From contig NZ_JAABNR010000010.1 in assembly GCF_009925085.1 (NCBI RefSeq), forward strand, positions 62,001 through 126,000: 64,000 nt of DNA, given 5' to 3'. A program made the position numbers and the translations under genes. Of the stretch, positions 25,620 to 35,336 are shown piece after piece; the stretch's first letter is position 1, and each line of letters opens with the position of its first letter. A model generated the notes under the pieces. That model did no database searches. It worked only from the letters and a program-made list of their open reading frames with translations, and was not told the DNA's origin. Source of the DNA: Stagnihabitans tardus. Lineage in GTDB: Bacteria > Pseudomonadota > Alphaproteobacteria > Rhodobacterales > Rhodobacteraceae.

Positions 25620-27809
25620 TTGGGGGCGGGCGGATGGCGGATCAGGGTCAGGGGCCAGGTGCAGGGCGTGGGCTTCCGGCCCTTCGTCTGGGCCCTGGCG
25701 CGGGAGTTCGGGCTGAGGGGCCGTGTCTGGAATGACCCGGAAGGCGTGGGGATCGAGGCTTGGGGGCCCACTTCCACGGCGCTGGAGGGCTTTGTCGCGG
25801 GGCTGACGGCGCGGGCGCCGGGGCTGGCGCGGGTCGATGCGGTGGAGGTTGAGGCGTTTGACGGGGCGGCGCCCGAGGGCTTCGAGATCGCGGAAAGCCG
25901 GGGCAGGGGGGCCGAGACCCGGGTCGTGCCCGATGCGGCGACCTGTCCGGACTGCCTGGCGGAGGTCCTCGGGCCGGGGCGGCGTGCGGGCTATGCCTTT
26001 ACCAACTGCACCCATTGCGGGCCCAGGTTCTCGATCCTGAAGGGCCTGCCCTATGACCGGGGGCAGACGACCATGGCCGAGTTTGGCCTCTGTCCCGACT
26101 GCGCGGCGGAGTATCGCGACCCTTCCGACCGGCGCTTTCATGCCCAGCCGATTGCCTGCCCCGCCTGCGGGCCTCGGCTTTGGTTCGAGACCGGGGGCGC
26201 GGAGGTTCCGGGCGATCCCCTGGCGCTGGCGGTCGGGGTCTTGCGGGCGGGCGGTGTCGTCGCGGTCAAGGGGCTCGGCGGGTTTCACCTGGCTTGCGAT
26301 GCGGGGAATGCTGCGGCCCTGGCGCTGCTTCGTGAACGCAAGCGGCGGGTGTCGAAGCCCTTTGCCGTGATGGGCAGCCTTGAGGCGCTGGGCGCCGTGG
26401 CGGAGGTCGCAGGGGCGGAGGGGCTTTTGCGCTCGGCCGCGGCGCCGGTGGTCCTGGTGCCCTCGCGCGGGGTTCTGCCCGAGGGCGTGGCGCCGGGGAT
26501 GGTGACTTTGGGGGTCATGCTGCCCGCGACGCCCTTGCATCATCTGCTGGTGGCGGCCTTCGGCGGGGTGCTGGTCATGACCTCGGGGAACCTGTCGGGC
26601 GAGCCGCAGGTGATCCATAACGACGAGGCGCGGGAGAAGCTTTCGCCTTTCGTCGACGGGTTCCTGATGCATGACAGGGATATCGCGCGGCGGCTGGATG
26701 ACGGGGTGGAGCGGGCAAGCCCTCCCATGGTCTTGCGGCGGGGGCGGGGGCGGGTGCCGGGGGTCTTCCCGGTGCCGTTCCAGGGCCAGGCCCTGGGCCT
26801 TGGCGGGCAGATGAAGGGGGCGATTTGCGCGGTGAAGAAGGGCCAGGCGCTCTTGGGCCATCACCTGGGCGACCTCGACGGGGTTCTGAACGCGGCGGAG
26901 TTCCACCGGGCGATTGCCGATTACACGGCGCTTTTCGATCTGAAGCCGCAGGTCGTGGCCTGCGACCTGCACCCCGATTTCACCGCGACACGGGCGGCGG
27001 AGGCGATGGGGCTGCCGGTCGAAAGGGTCCAGCATCACCATGCGCATCTGGCCGCTTGCCTGGCCGAGAACCAGTGGCAGGGCGGCAAGGTTGCAGGGAT
27101 CGTGCTGGATGGCACGGGGCTCGGGGAGGACGGCACGATCTGGGGCGGCGAGCTGCTTTTGGGCGACTGCCTGGGGTATGAGCGGGTGGGGAGCCTCACG
27201 CCCGCGCCCCTGCCCGGGGGCGACCGGGCGGCGCGGGAGCCCTGGCGGAACGCGCTGATGCGGCTGGACATGGCGGGGCAGGGCGATCTGGCCGACAGGC
27301 TCTTCGACGGGCCGGTCGAGACCCTGCGGGCCATGGCCTCAAAGCGGGTGAATGCGCCCCTCTCCTCCAGCGCGGGGCGGCTGTTCGATGCGGTGGCGGC
27401 CTGCCTCGGGATCGGTACGCAGAGCTATGAGGGGGAGGCCGCCATGCGGCTGGAGGCCCTGGCGGTGGAGGGGCTGGAGCCATACCCTTTCGACGGGCTG
27501 GACCCCGCGCCGATGTTCCGCGAGATCGCCCGCGACCTTGGGCGCGTTCCGCCCGGGGTGATCGCGGGGCGCTTCCATGAAGGGTTGGCCCTGGCCTTTG
27601 CCCGGGTCGCACGGGCCTTGGTTGAAGAGGGCCGGGCCGAGGCCGTGGCGCTCTCGGGCGGGTGCTTGCAGAACGCGGTCCTGCACCGGGCGCTGGTGCG
27701 GCACCTGGGCGGTGTTACGGTCCTGACCCATGCCCAGACGCCTTGCGGCGATGGTGGGCTGGCGCTCGGTCAGGCGGTCGTGGCCCTGGCGCGGCTGGAA
27801 AGGGGCTGA
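25620..27809 (+). CDS. hypF: Carbamoyltransferase HypF
   Basis: Converts carbamoyl phosphate and ATP to carbamoyl-adenylate and loads HypE, feeding cyanide ligand synthesis. The 729 residues show an acylphosphatase domain ([15 protein letters not shown], near 10-24), two double zinc fingers (CPDC/CTHC and CPDC/CPAC, about 100-180), a YrdC-like domain and a C-terminal Kae1-like domain ([12 protein letters not shown] near 475). The start is a TTG at 25620: an in-frame TGA lies at 25602-25604 and no ATG or GTG comes before the acylphosphatase motif, while AGGGGAGG sits eight bases upstream of the TTG. Confidence 0.94.
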   Translation: MGAGGWRIRVRGQVQGVGFRPFVWALAREFGLRGRVWNDPEGVGIEAWGPTSTALEGFVAGLTARAPGLARVDAVEVEAFDGAAPEGFEIAESRGRGAETRVVPDAATCPDCLAEVLGPGRRAGYAFTNCTHCGPRFSILKGLPYDRGQTTMAEFGLCPDCAAEYRDPSDRRFHAQPIACPACGPRLWFETGGAEVPGDPLALAVGVLRAGGVVAVKGLGGFHLACDAGNAAALALLRERKRRVSKPFAVMGSLEALGAVAEVAGAEGLLRSAAAPVVLVPSRGVLPEGVAPGMVTLGVMLPATPLHHLLVAAFGGVLVMTSGNLSGEPQVIHNDEAREKLSPFVDGFLMHDRDIARRLDDGVERASPPMVLRRGRGRVPGVFPVPFQGQALGLGGQMKGAICAVKKGQALLGHHLGDLDGVLNAAEFHRAIADYTALFDLKPQVVACDLHPDFTATRAAEAMGLPVERVQHHHAHLAACLAENQWQGGKVAGIVLDGTGLGEDGTIWGGELLLGDCLGYERVGSLTPAPLPGGDRAAREPWRNALMRLDMAGQGDLADRLFDGPVETLRAMASKRVNAPLSSSAGRLFDAVAACLGIGTQSYEGEAAMRLEALAVEGLEPYPFDGLDPAPMFREIARDLGRVPPGVIAGRFHEGLALAFARVARALVEEGRAEAVALSGGCLQNAVLHRALVRHLGGVTVLTHAQTPCGDGGLALGQAVVALARLERG

Positions 27810-27978
27810 CCAGGGCTGGCGGCTTCTGGTCAGGGTCTTGCCGGGCAGGGCGGCGCATTCCGCGCTCAATCCCATGAATTGCCTGAATTTTCTGCGAAAT
27901 CTCAGGGGCTGCGCTTCTGTTGGTGGCAGCGCCACGTTTCGGCACACCATGGGACACCACGAGGAGGGAGGCCGCCCC
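27810..27978. promoter_or_regulatory. Likely promoter region of hupSL
   Basis: 169 bp between hypF and hupS, locally more AT-rich around 27865-27905. It contains an inverted repeat CAAT-N7-ATTG (27867-27881) and a near match to the R. capsulatus HupR site (TTG-CCGGG-CAG at 27838-27848, consensus TTG-N5-CAA). The ribosome-binding site GAGGAGGGA (27961-27969) is strong. Independent control of hupSL from this gap is inferred from family knowledge. Confidence 0.4.
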
Positions 27979-29073
27979 ATGAGTCTTGTCGAAAGCCAGA
28001 TCGAGACCTTTTACGAGGTCATGCGCAAACAGGGGATCACCCGGCGCAGCTTCATGAAATACTGTTCTCTGACCGCCAGCGCCCTTGGGCTGGGGCCAAG
28101 CTTCGTCCCCCAGATCGCCCATGCGATGGAGACCAAGCCCCGCACCCCGGTCATCTGGGTCAACGGGCTGGAATGCACCTGCTGCTCTGAGTCCTTCATC
28201 CGCGGCGCCCATCCGCTGGCCAAGGATGTCGTCCTGTCGATGATCTCCCTGGATTACTCGCATACGCTGATGGCTTCTGCGGGCCATCATGCCGAGGCCG
28301 CGCTGGAAGAGACGATCGAGAAATACAAGGGCAACTACATCCTGGCGGTCGAGGGCAACCCTCCGCTGAACGAGGACGGGATGTTCTGCATCGTCGGCGG
28401 CAAGCCCTTTGTCGAACAGCTGAAACGCGTGGCCAAGGATGCCAAGGCGGTGATCGCCTGGGGGGCCTGTGCCTCTTATGGCTGCGTCCAGGCGGCGGCT
28501 CCGAACCCGACGCAGGCGACGCCGGTCCACAAGGTCATCACCGACAAGCCGATCATCAAGGTCCCGGGCTGCCCGCCCATCGCCGAGGTCATGACCGGGG
28601 TCATCACCTATATGCTGACCTTCGACCGCCTGCCGGAACTGGACCGCCAGGGCCGCCCCGCGATGTTCTACGGCCAGCGCATCCATGACAAATGCTATCG
28701 CCGCCCGCATTTCGACGCGGGCCAGTTCGTCGAACACTGGGACGACGAGAACGCCCGCAAGGGGTATTGCCTGTACAAGATGGGCTGCAAGGGGCCTACG
28801 ACCTACAACGCTTGCTCGACGGTCAGGTGGAACGAGGGGACGAGCTTCCCGATCCAGTCGGGCCATGGCTGCATCGGCTGTTCCGAGGACGGGTTCTGGG
28901 ACCAGGGCTCCTTCTATGACCGGCTGACCAATATCAAGCAATTCGGCATCGAGGCCAATGCCGACCAGGTCGGCATGGCGGCGGCGGGCGTCGTGGGGGG
29001 CGCGGTGGCGGTCCATGCGGCGGTCAGCGCCTTGAAGCGCGCGCAGAAGAAAAACGAGAAAGTGGAGGGTTAA
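27979..29073 (+). CDS. hupS: Uptake [NiFe]-hydrogenase small subunit HupS
   Basis: Iron-sulfur subunit of the membrane-bound H2-uptake enzyme, 364 residues. The N-terminus carries a twin-arginine signal ([17 protein letters not shown], residues about 21-38), so the folded heterodimer is exported by Tat. Cluster ligands appear in [27 protein letters not shown] and the C-terminal cysteine-rich region ([23 protein letters not shown]). A hydrophobic segment near the C-terminus ([19 protein letters not shown]) anchors it to the membrane. ATG 27979 is set by the strong ribosome-binding site; hupL follows after three bases. Confidence 0.97.
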   Translation: MSLVESQIETFYEVMRKQGITRRSFMKYCSLTASALGLGPSFVPQIAHAMETKPRTPVIWVNGLECTCCSESFIRGAHPLAKDVVLSMISLDYSHTLMASAGHHAEAALEETIEKYKGNYILAVEGNPPLNEDGMFCIVGGKPFVEQLKRVAKDAKAVIAWGACASYGCVQAAAPNPTQATPVHKVITDKPIIKVPGCPPIAEVMTGVITYMLTFDRLPELDRQGRPAMFYGQRIHDKCYRRPHFDAGQFVEHWDDENARKGYCLYKMGCKGPTTYNACSTVRWNEGTSFPIQSGHGCIGCSEDGFWDQGSFYDRLTNIKQFGIEANADQVGMAAAGVVGGAVAVHAAVSALKRAQKKNEKVEG

Positions 29074-29076
29074 GCC

Positions 29077-30867
29077 ATGGGAGCGACGCCGAACGGCTTC
29101 AACCTCGACAACACGGGCCAGCGTATCGTGGTCGATCCGGTCTGCCGGATCGAGGGCCATATGCGCTGCGAAGTGAACGTGGACGACCAGGGCATCATCC
29201 GCAACGCGGTCTCGACCGGGACCATGTGGCGCGGGCTGGAGGTCATCCTGAAGGGCCGCGATCCCCGCGATGCCTGGGCCTTTACCGAGCGGATCTGCGG
29301 GGTCTGCACCGGGACCCATGCGCTGACCTCGGTCAGGGCGGTGGAGGATGCGCTGGGCATCACCATCCCGGACAATGCCAATTCGATCCGCAATATCATG
29401 CAGTTGAACCTGCAGATCCATGACCATATCGTGCATTTCTACCACCTGCATGCCTTGGACTGGGTCAACCCGGTCAATGCCTTGCGCGCCGATCCCAAGG
29501 CGACGTCGGAGCTGCAGCAGGCGGTCTCGCCCAGCCATCCGCTGTCCTCTCCGGGCTACTTCCGCGATGTGCAGAACCGGCTGAAGGCTTTCGTGGAATC
29601 CGGCCAGCTTGGCATCTTCAAGAACGGCTATTGGGACAACCCGGCCTATCTTCTGCCGCCCGAGGCCGACCTGATGGCCACGACCCATTACCTCGAGGCG
29701 CTGGACCTGCAGAAAGAAGTCGTCAAGGTCCACACGATCTTTGGCGGCAAGAACCCGCATCCGAACTGGCTGGTGGGCGGCGTGCCTTGCCCGATCAATG
29801 TCCATTCGACGGGCGCTGTCGGCGCGATCAATATGGAGCGGCTGAACCTGGTGTCGTCGATCATCGACAAATGCATCGAGTTCAACCGCAACGTCTATAT
29901 CCCCGACGTCAAGGCGATCGGCGGCTTCTACAAGAACTGGCTTTACGGCGGCGGGCTCTCGGGCAAGTCGGTGCTGGCCTATGGCGATATCCCGGAAAAC
30001 GCCAATGACTTCTCGCCCGGCCAGCTGCACCTTCCGCGCGGCGCGATCATCAACGGCAACCTCAACGAGGTCCATGAGGTCGATCAGCGCGACCCCGAGC
30101 AGATCCAGGAATTCGTCGATCACTCCTGGTATGAATATGGCGAGCCGGGCAAGGGCCTGCACCCGTGGGATGGCGAGACCAAGCCCAAGTTCGAGCTGGG
30201 GCCGAACGCCAAGGGCACGAAGACCAATATCGAGCAGCTGGACGAGGCGGCCAAGTATTCCTGGATCAAGGCGCCGCGCTGGAAGGGTCATGCGATGGAG
30301 GTGGGGCCCCTGGCCCGCTATGTCGTGGGCTATGCCGGGGGGCATGAGGACATCAAGAACCAGGTGGATGGCCTCTTGGGCGAGATGGGGCTGCCCCTGA
30401 CGGCGATCTTCTCGACGCTGGGCCGGACGGCGGCCCGGGCGCTGGAGTCGGAATACTGCGGCCGCCTGCAGAAGCATTTCTTCGACAAGCTGGTGACCAA
30501 TATCAAGAACGGCGACAGCACCACGGCCAATGTGGCGAAATGGGACCCTTCGACCTGGCCCAAGGAGGCCAAGGGCGTCGGTGCGACTGAGGCGCCGCGT
30601 GGCGCCCTGGGCCACTGGGTCAAGATCAAGGACGGCCGCATCGAGAACTATCAATGCGTGGTGCCGACGACCTGGAACGGAAGCCCCCGCGACACGCAGG
30701 GCAATATCGGCGCTTTCGAGGCCAGCCTCATGGACACCAAGATGGAGCGTCCCGAAGAGCCGGTCGAGATCCTGCGCACGCTGCATTCTTTCGATCCCTG
30801 CCTGGCTTGCTCCACCCATGTCATCTCGCCCGAGGGTCAGGAACTGACCCGGGTCAAAGTCCGCTAA
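29077..30867 (+). CDS. hupL: Uptake [NiFe]-hydrogenase large subunit HupL
   Basis: Catalytic nickel-iron subunit, 596 residues, oxidising H2 at the periplasmic face. Nickel ligands are in [10 protein letters not shown] (near residue 71) and DPCLACSTH near the C-terminus. Fifteen residues ([15 protein letters not shown]) follow the final histidine; this extension is what HupD should cut off after nickel insertion. Other family landmarks include [16 protein letters not shown] near residue 50. No signal peptide is present, so export depends on HupS. Confidence 0.98.
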   Translation: MGATPNGFNLDNTGQRIVVDPVCRIEGHMRCEVNVDDQGIIRNAVSTGTMWRGLEVILKGRDPRDAWAFTERICGVCTGTHALTSVRAVEDALGITIPDNANSIRNIMQLNLQIHDHIVHFYHLHALDWVNPVNALRADPKATSELQQAVSPSHPLSSPGYFRDVQNRLKAFVESGQLGIFKNGYWDNPAYLLPPEADLMATTHYLEALDLQKEVVKVHTIFGGKNPHPNWLVGGVPCPINVHSTGAVGAINMERLNLVSSIIDKCIEFNRNVYIPDVKAIGGFYKNWLYGGGLSGKSVLAYGDIPENANDFSPGQLHLPRGAIINGNLNEVHEVDQRDPEQIQEFVDHSWYEYGEPGKGLHPWDGETKPKFELGPNAKGTKTNIEQLDEAAKYSWIKAPRWKGHAMEVGPLARYVVGYAGGHEDIKNQVDGLLGEMGLPLTAIFSTLGRTAARALESEYCGRLQKHFFDKLVTNIKNGDSTTANVAKWDPSTWPKEAKGVGATEAPRGALGHWVKIKDGRIENYQCVVPTTWNGSPRDTQGNIGAFEASLMDTKMERPEEPVEILRTLHSFDPCLACSTHVISPEGQELTRVKVR

Positions 30868-30879
30868 AGGGAGGTCACG

Positions 30880-31404
30880 ATGAAGAAACTTGCACTGCTC
30901 CTGGCCCTGGTGGCGGGGCCTGCGATGGCCCATCCGGGGCATGGCTTCGGCTTTCCCGATGGCATGCTGCATCCCCTGACCGGGGCGGATCACATGGCGG
31001 CGATGCTGGCCGTGGGGCTCTGGTCGGGGATCGCGCTGCGGCGGGTCTGGACGGGGGCCCTGGTCTTCATGGCCGGGCTGACCCTGGGAGCGCTGTCTGG
31101 GGTGACGCTGGGCGCCGAGCCCCTGGTGCTTGCGTCGCTGCTGGCCCTGGGGGCCATGGTGGCCACGGCGCGCAAGGGGGGGGCGGTCGTCGCTCCCCTG
31201 GTGCTGATCGGCGGCTTTGCCCTGGCCCATGGCATGGCCCATGGGGCGGAAGGCTCCGGCGCAGGCTTTGTCCTGGGCATGCTGGCGGGGTCGGCCGTCC
31301 TGCATGGGCTGGGGATCGGCCTGGCCCAGATGGTCTCGGCCCGGACGCAGCGCGCGCTCGGCTGGGGCGTCGGCGCCCTTGGTCTTGCCCTGATGGTGGC
31401 CTGA
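30880..31404 (+). CDS. hupE: HupE/UreJ family membrane protein (probable nickel permease)
   Basis: 174-residue membrane protein with an N-terminal signal-like segment ending AMA and about five further hydrophobic segments. It has the family signature HPLTGADHMAAMLAVGLWS (residues about 27-45) and an additional His-rich turn (ALAHGMAHG). HupE of Rhizobium leguminosarum transports nickel by diffusion and supports hydrogenase synthesis; transport is inferred here. It lies between hupL and hupC, with AGGGAGG upstream and one base before hupC. Confidence 0.88.
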   Translation: MKKLALLLALVAGPAMAHPGHGFGFPDGMLHPLTGADHMAAMLAVGLWSGIALRRVWTGALVFMAGLTLGALSGVTLGAEPLVLASLLALGAMVATARKGGAVVAPLVLIGGFALAHGMAHGAEGSGAGFVLGMLAGSAVLHGLGIGLAQMVSARTQRALGWGVGALGLALMVA

Positions 31405-31405
31405 C

Positions 31406-32158
31406 ATGGCCGAAATCCCCAAGGGCTACGAGGCCTCGCATCTGACGGGCGACGCCACCGAGGAAGACCTGGCCACGCTGCGCAAAAGCACCACGGTCTA
31501 TGTCTATGAGGCTCCGGTGCGGCTTTGGCACTGGCTGAACGCCCTGGCCATCGTCGTGCTGATCGTCACGGGCTATTTCATCGGGCGGCCCCTGCCGTCC
31601 ATGCAGATCGCCGAGGCCTATGACCAATTCGTCATGGGTTACATCCGCTTCGCCCATTTCGCGGCGGCGCAACTGGTGACGGTGGGCTTCTTCGGCCGCA
31701 TCTACTGGGCCTTCGTCGGCAATTCCCATGCGCGGCAGATGTTCGTCCTGCCGATCTTCAACCGCCGCTGGTGGAAGGAGGTCTTCTTTGAACTGCGCTG
31801 GTATGCCTTCCTGGAGCCCGAGCCGAAGAAATACGTCGGCCACAATCCCCTGGCCCAGGGCGCGATGTTCTTCTTCATGACGCTGGGCCTGACCTTCATG
31901 CTGCTGACCGGCTGGGCGCTTTATGCCGAAGGCGCGGGGCAGGGCAGCCTGCCCGACCTGGTCATGGGCTGGCTTCTGGGGCTGGTCGGCAATTCCCAGC
32001 GGCTCCACACTCTGCATCACCTGGGGATGTGGGCCATCGTGGTCTTCATGATCGTCCATATCTATGCGGCGGTGCGCGAGGACATCATGTCGCGGCAAAG
32101 CATCGTCTCGACCATGATCTCGGGGCATCGCAGCTTCAAGGACGACCGGCCAAGCTGA
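31406..32158 (+). CDS. hupC: Hydrogenase b-type cytochrome subunit HupC
   Basis: Di-haem membrane cytochrome that anchors HupSL and passes electrons to quinone. The 250 residues contain four hydrophobic segments; likely haem ligands are the histidines in VRLWHWLNA (near 45), RFAHFAA (near 78), and LHTLHHLGMW (near 197-201). The N-terminal 35 residues are soluble. This is the last gene of the plus-strand hydrogenase block; hupD does not follow it as it would in R. capsulatus but lies at the divergent side of the cluster. Confidence 0.95.
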   Translation: MAEIPKGYEASHLTGDATEEDLATLRKSTTVYVYEAPVRLWHWLNALAIVVLIVTGYFIGRPLPSMQIAEAYDQFVMGYIRFAHFAAAQLVTVGFFGRIYWAFVGNSHARQMFVLPIFNRRWWKEVFFELRWYAFLEPEPKKYVGHNPLAQGAMFFFMTLGLTFMLLTGWALYAEGAGQGSLPDLVMGWLLGLVGNSQRLHTLHHLGMWAIVVFMIVHIYAAVREDIMSRQSIVSTMISGHRSFKDDRPS

Positions 32159-32181
32159 GTGTTGCAGCGATTGACGCTTTC

Positions 32182-32211
32182 GGGACCGGCCCTGTGCAAG
32201 GGACCGGTCCC
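32182..32211 (+). terminator. Possible terminator or leader hairpin between hupC and msrA
   Basis: Stem GGGACCGG/CCGGTCCC with a 14-base loop, 23 bp after the hupC stop. No clean T-run follows (only GTCCTATATT), so it may instead be part of the msrA leader. A -35-like TTGACG lies at 32171. Confidence 0.4.
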
Positions 32212-32245
32212 GTCCTATATTGAGCGGGCAATGATGGAGGCTTTC

Positions 32246-32902
32246 ATGTTCCTGCTCGACCGCGCCAAGATGCAGATGGTGACCCCTGACCGCGCCCTTC
32301 CGGGTCGCGCCGATCCCCTGCCCACCGCCGAGACGCATTTCCTGAGCGGCTTGCCCCTGAAATCCCCGGTGCCGGACGGGTTCCAGGTCGCGCTCTTCGG
32401 CATGGGCTGCTTTTGGGGCGTGGAGCGCAAGTTCTGGGCGGTGCCGGGCGTCTGGCTGACCATGGTGGGCTATGCGGGCGGCTTCACGCCCAACCCGACC
32501 TATAAGGAGACCTGCACCCAGCTGACTGGCCATAACGAGGTCGTGCGGGTGATCTTCGATCCCGCCAAGGTCAGCTACGCGGCGCTGCTGAAGGTCTTTT
32601 GGGAGAACCATGACCCGACCCAGGGCATGCGGCAGGGCAATGACGTGGGCTCCACCTATCGCTCGGGGATCTATTTTGCCGACGCGGGGCAAGAGGCCGA
32701 GGCGCGGGCCTCGAAGGTCGCCTACCAGGCGGCGCTGACCGCCCGGGGCCATGGCGCGATCACGACCGAGATCATCCCGGCGCCGATCTTCTACTTCGCC
32801 GAGGATTACCACCAGCAATACCTGGCCAAGAACCCCGATGGCTATTGCGGCATCGGCGGTACCGGCGTCACCTGCCCGATCGGGGTTGGCGTCAGCGCTT
32901 GA
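32246..32902 (+). CDS. msrA: Peptide methionine (S)-S-oxide reductase MsrA
   Basis: Reduces methionine-S-sulfoxide in oxidised proteins. The 218-residue product has the catalytic GCFWGVE motif (near residue 55) and EDYHQQY, and the C-terminal [11 protein letters not shown] with likely resolving cysteines. ATG 32246 is preceded by GGAGG at a five-base distance; two earlier in-frame ATG codons (32231, 32234 region) fit less well. The 3' end overlaps the convergent TetR gene by 11 bases. Confidence 0.95.
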   Translation: MFLLDRAKMQMVTPDRALPGRADPLPTAETHFLSGLPLKSPVPDGFQVALFGMGCFWGVERKFWAVPGVWLTMVGYAGGFTPNPTYKETCTQLTGHNEVVRVIFDPAKVSYAALLKVFWENHDPTQGMRQGNDVGSTYRSGIYFADAGQEAEARASKVAYQAALTARGHGAITTEIIPAPIFYFAEDYHQQYLAKNPDGYCGIGGTGVTCPIGVGVSA

Positions 32903-33518
32903 CGGCCAGCTCGGTCTCGATGGCCCGGATCATCAGCTCGATCCCGTGCTGGAAGGTCGCTGCCCGGCGCTCGGGCGCGAAATGCGGGGCGATGGACATG
33001 AGGCCGGGGAAGGCCGTCGCCGCCTCGGCCACGGGCAGGGGCGTGACGGCGGCCGGGGAATGCGGCCCCGTGACCTCGTCGAGACAGGCGCCGTTGAGGT
33101 AGAAGCCAAAGGCGCGGAAATGGCGGCTGCGGCCCTTGGGTTGCAGGCCCGCCGCCTCGAAGATCGCAAGCTGGCGTTCGAGGAGCGCGAGGCCGGGGCC
33201 GTGGTTCAGGCGGAACTGCGCGAGATAGGGGTAGAAGCCCGGATGGGCCAGGGCCATCTCGCGCCAGGCCGTCGCCGCCTGGCGGTAGCGTGCCTGCCAT
33301 TCGCCCGTGTCGGGAAAGTCGCCCGCCTCGGCCAGGAGGAGGTTCACCAGGGCTTCGAAGAGATGCTGCTTGCTGGGGAAGTAGTGGTAGATGCTCATGG
33401 CCTGGCAGCCGAGCCGCGCGGCGAGGCTGCGGAAGGAAAAGGCCTCGAGCCCCTCGGCATCGATCAAGGCAAGGGTCGCCGCGGTGATCTTGTCGGCGGA
33501 GAGGGCGGGGCGGGGCAT
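32892..33518 (-). CDS. TetR family transcriptional regulator
   Basis: 208-residue repressor-type protein. The N-terminal helix-turn-helix is clear ([19 protein letters not shown] with SKQHLF after it, residues about 29-55); the C-terminal ligand domain is of a type often annotated TetR_C. No divergent target gene is adjacent, since a double-hairpin repeat and prmA lie upstream. The inducer and targets are unknown. It converges on msrA with an 11-base overlap. Confidence 0.88.
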   Translation of the reverse strand: MPRPALSADKITAATLALIDAEGLEAFSFRSLAARLGCQAMSIYHYFPSKQHLFEALVNLLLAEAGDFPDTGEWQARYRQAATAWREMALAHPGFYPYLAQFRLNHGPGLALLERQLAIFEAAGLQPKGRSRHFRAFGFYLNGACLDEVTGPHSPAAVTPLPVAEAATAFPGLMSIAPHFAPERRAATFQHGIELMIRAIETELAVKR

Positions 33519-33571
33519 GGGTGACCTTCTTGTGTTTGGGGGATGTTAACCCTGGCTTCCTCTCCGGGCAA

Positions 33572-33631
33572 GCGGGGGGGCTGCCGCCCCCCCGCACCCC
33601 CCTGCCCAAAGGGGGATGCATCCCCCTTTGG
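33572..33631. repeat. Double-hairpin repeat between the tetR-type gene and prmA
   Basis: Two strong palindromes in a row: GCGGGGGGGC-TGCC-GCCCCCCCGC (33572-33595, 10-bp stem) and the 26-bp perfect palindrome CCAAAGGGGGATGC/ATCCCCCTTTGG (33606-33631). Similar pairs are scattered between genes in many Rhodobacterales, from memory. It could act as a transcript boundary for both flanking genes, although no T-run is present. Confidence 0.8.
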
Positions 33632-33699
33632 AAACCCTGCGGCCCTTGACGTCACAGGGCGCGCGGCCTAACCGGGGGGAAACCCTGCGGAGACTGCCG

Positions 33700-34572
33700 A
33701 TGCCCACTTACACCGCCTTGACGACCCTGATGGGCGAAGACCGCGCCGAGGCCTTGGGCGAGGCGCTGGAAAAGCTGCAGCCCGAACCCATCGGCGTCGG
33801 CGTCTTTGAAATCGAGGATGACAGCGGGCTTTGGGAGGTCGGCGCCTATTACACCGAAGAGCCGAACCTGGCCTTCCTGGAGCTGCTGTCGACCGCTTTC
33901 GAGGCCAAGCCTTTCGTGGTCTCCGAGGTGCCCGAGGTCGATTGGGTTGCCCATGTGCGCCGCGAACTGGCGCCGGTCGAGGCGGGGCGCTTCTTCGTCT
34001 ATGGCAGCCATGACGCCGACAAGGTGCCCGATGACGGCCGCATCGCCTTGCAGATCGAGGCGACGGTGGCCTTCGGCACCGGGCATCACAACACGACGCT
34101 GGGTTGCCTTCTGGCCTGGGACCGGCTTTTCGACGGTGGCTTCCGCCCCGCCCGGGTGGCCGATATCGGCTGCGGCACGGCCGTCCTGGCCATGGCGGCG
34201 GCCAAGGTCCTGCCGGATGCGGTCATCATGGCCTCGGATATCGACAAGGTGGCCGTTGACGTGGCCCTGGCCAATGTCGAGATCAACGGGCTGAAGGGCC
34301 GCATCGCCTGCATGGAGGCGGCGGGCTTTGCCCATCCCGATCTGCAAAAGGCGCCTTTCGACCTGGTCTTCGCCAATATCCTCAAGGGCCCGCTGATCGA
34401 ACTGGCCCCCGAGATGGCGCGCTACACCGCGCCGCGAGGGCTGGTCATCCTCTCCGGCCTCCTGGTCATCCAGGCCGAGGCGGTAACCGCGGCCTATGTC
34501 GCGGCGGGCTTCACACCCGTCTCGCGCGATGACCTGGGTGAATGGTCGGCCCTGGTCCTGCAACGCCAGTAG
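33700..34572 (+). CDS. prmA: Ribosomal protein L11 methyltransferase PrmA
   Basis: SAM-dependent enzyme that trimethylates lysines of ribosomal protein L11. 290 residues from ATG 33700 (CGGAGA upstream). It has the family stretch FGTGHHNTTLGCL (near residue 128), SAM motif I DIGCGTAVLAMAAAKV (near 156), and FANILKGPLIELAP near 226. An upstream in-frame start would add low-quality sequence across the repeat. Confidence 0.95.
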   Translation: MPTYTALTTLMGEDRAEALGEALEKLQPEPIGVGVFEIEDDSGLWEVGAYYTEEPNLAFLELLSTAFEAKPFVVSEVPEVDWVAHVRRELAPVEAGRFFVYGSHDADKVPDDGRIALQIEATVAFGTGHHNTTLGCLLAWDRLFDGGFRPARVADIGCGTAVLAMAAAKVLPDAVIMASDIDKVAVDVALANVEINGLKGRIACMEAAGFAHPDLQKAPFDLVFANILKGPLIELAPEMARYTAPRGLVILSGLLVIQAEAVTAAYVAAGFTPVSRDDLGEWSALVLQRQ

Positions 34573-34655
34573 GGCGGATGCGGTGGGCTTGCCCTAATCT
34601 CGCCACAATTTCTTCGTAAATAAACCTTGGGTGGGGTCGGAATCAGGAGCTTGGG

Positions 34656-35006
34656 ATGGCCGACCCGAATATGAGCGACTTTTATCGCCGCGTGGAGCGG
34701 ATCCAGAAGGCGCGTGCCAAGGGCTATGGCTTCGAGGCACCGGGCACCTTGGGGCGGTCGCACTACTATCGTCCGCGCACGCAGCGCCGGGGGCTTCTTG
34801 GCCCTGTTCTCTTGCTGCTGGCGGCGGTTTTTCTCATGAAAGGGCTGATGATCAGCCAGATCGGGACCTCCGATTACCAGGCGCGGGTCGACCGTCTGCG
34901 CGCGGGCAAGGGGATCGAGCCGCTGGGCGGATGGGTGATGCAGGTCGACCCGGTCTCGACCCTCGTGGCCGAGAAGCTGGGGCCGCTGATCCCGCCGCTG
35001 CGTTAA
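34656..35006 (+). CDS. Conserved small membrane protein of unknown function
   Basis: 116-residue protein with a basic N-terminal half (YRRVERIQKARAKGYGF, HYYRPRTQRRG) and one transmembrane segment (LLGPVLLLLAAVFLMKGLMI, about 47-66), followed by a 50-residue tail rich in proline and glycine. No enzymatic motif is visible. An AGGAG site precedes ATG 34656. A terminator stands after the gene. Function unknown; topology suggests a single-pass inner-membrane protein with the C-terminus outside. Confidence 0.8.
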   Translation: MADPNMSDFYRRVERIQKARAKGYGFEAPGTLGRSHYYRPRTQRRGLLGPVLLLLAAVFLMKGLMISQIGTSDYQARVDRLRAGKGIEPLGGWVMQVDPVSTLVAEKLGPLIPPLR

Positions 35007-35028
35007 GCCGGAGGTTCAGACCATGCGA

Positions 35029-35049
35029 GGGGGCTTCGGCCCCCTTTTT
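35029..35049 (+). terminator. Rho-independent terminator after the small membrane protein gene
   Basis: Stem GGGGGC/GCCCCC with TTCG loop followed by five T. It lies 23 bp after the stop codon at 35006. Confidence 0.85.
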
Positions 35050-35084
35050 CATGTCCAGGGCGGTGCGCCGGGTCGCGGAAAAGC

Positions 35085-35109
35085 AAAAGGGCCGCAGAAG
35101 CTGCGGCCC
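35085..35109 (-). terminator. Rho-independent terminator of the DUF1127 gene
   Basis: On the minus strand, stem GGGCCGCAG/CTGCGGCCC with a three-base loop (35089-35109) followed by TTTTGCTTTT. It stands back-to-back with the plus-strand terminator at 35029-35049. Confidence 0.85.
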
Positions 35110-35132
35110 TCGATCACTCATGTGGCGGCGCT

Positions 35133-35336
35133 TCAGCGGCCGATCATCTCGATGTCACCGCGGCACAGCCCGATATCGTCGAGCTCGCGGTTGGACAGGC
35201 GGTGCAGGGCCTTGCGGGTCACGCGCGCCGAATTCCAGCGGCGGAAGGCTTCCGAGCCTTCGGCAAGGGTCTGCACGAAGCGGTACACGGTGATGGCGCC
35301 GAACGGCGCCGCGGCGGACGTCTCATAGGCGGCCAT
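35133..35336 (-). CDS. DUF1127 domain small protein
   Basis: 67-residue protein with the DUF1127 signature in its C-terminal half (LSNRELDDIGLCRGDIE, residues about 47-63). In Rhodobacter one such protein (CcaF1) is an RNA-binding protein co-transcribed with stress sRNAs; whether this paralogue binds RNA is not known. AAAGGA lies eight bases before the ATG. A clear terminator follows, so it appears to be a monocistronic transcript. Confidence 0.9.
   Translation of the reverse strand: MAAYETSAAAPFGAITVYRFVQTLAEGSEAFRRWNSARVTRKALHRLSNRELDDIGLCRGDIEMIGR

Noticed and set aside
27810-27978. IHF and exact HupR sites before hupS
   Set aside because: Best IHF match had three or more mismatches, and only a near match (TTG-N5-CAG) to the HupR site was seen; not enough for a firm call.
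27715-31422. A 1235-codon open frame on the minus strand opposite hupS-hupL
   Set aside because: It is antisense to well-recognised hydrogenase genes, has low-complexity His/Arg/Gln-rich translation and no family motif. High-GC codon use opens such frames.
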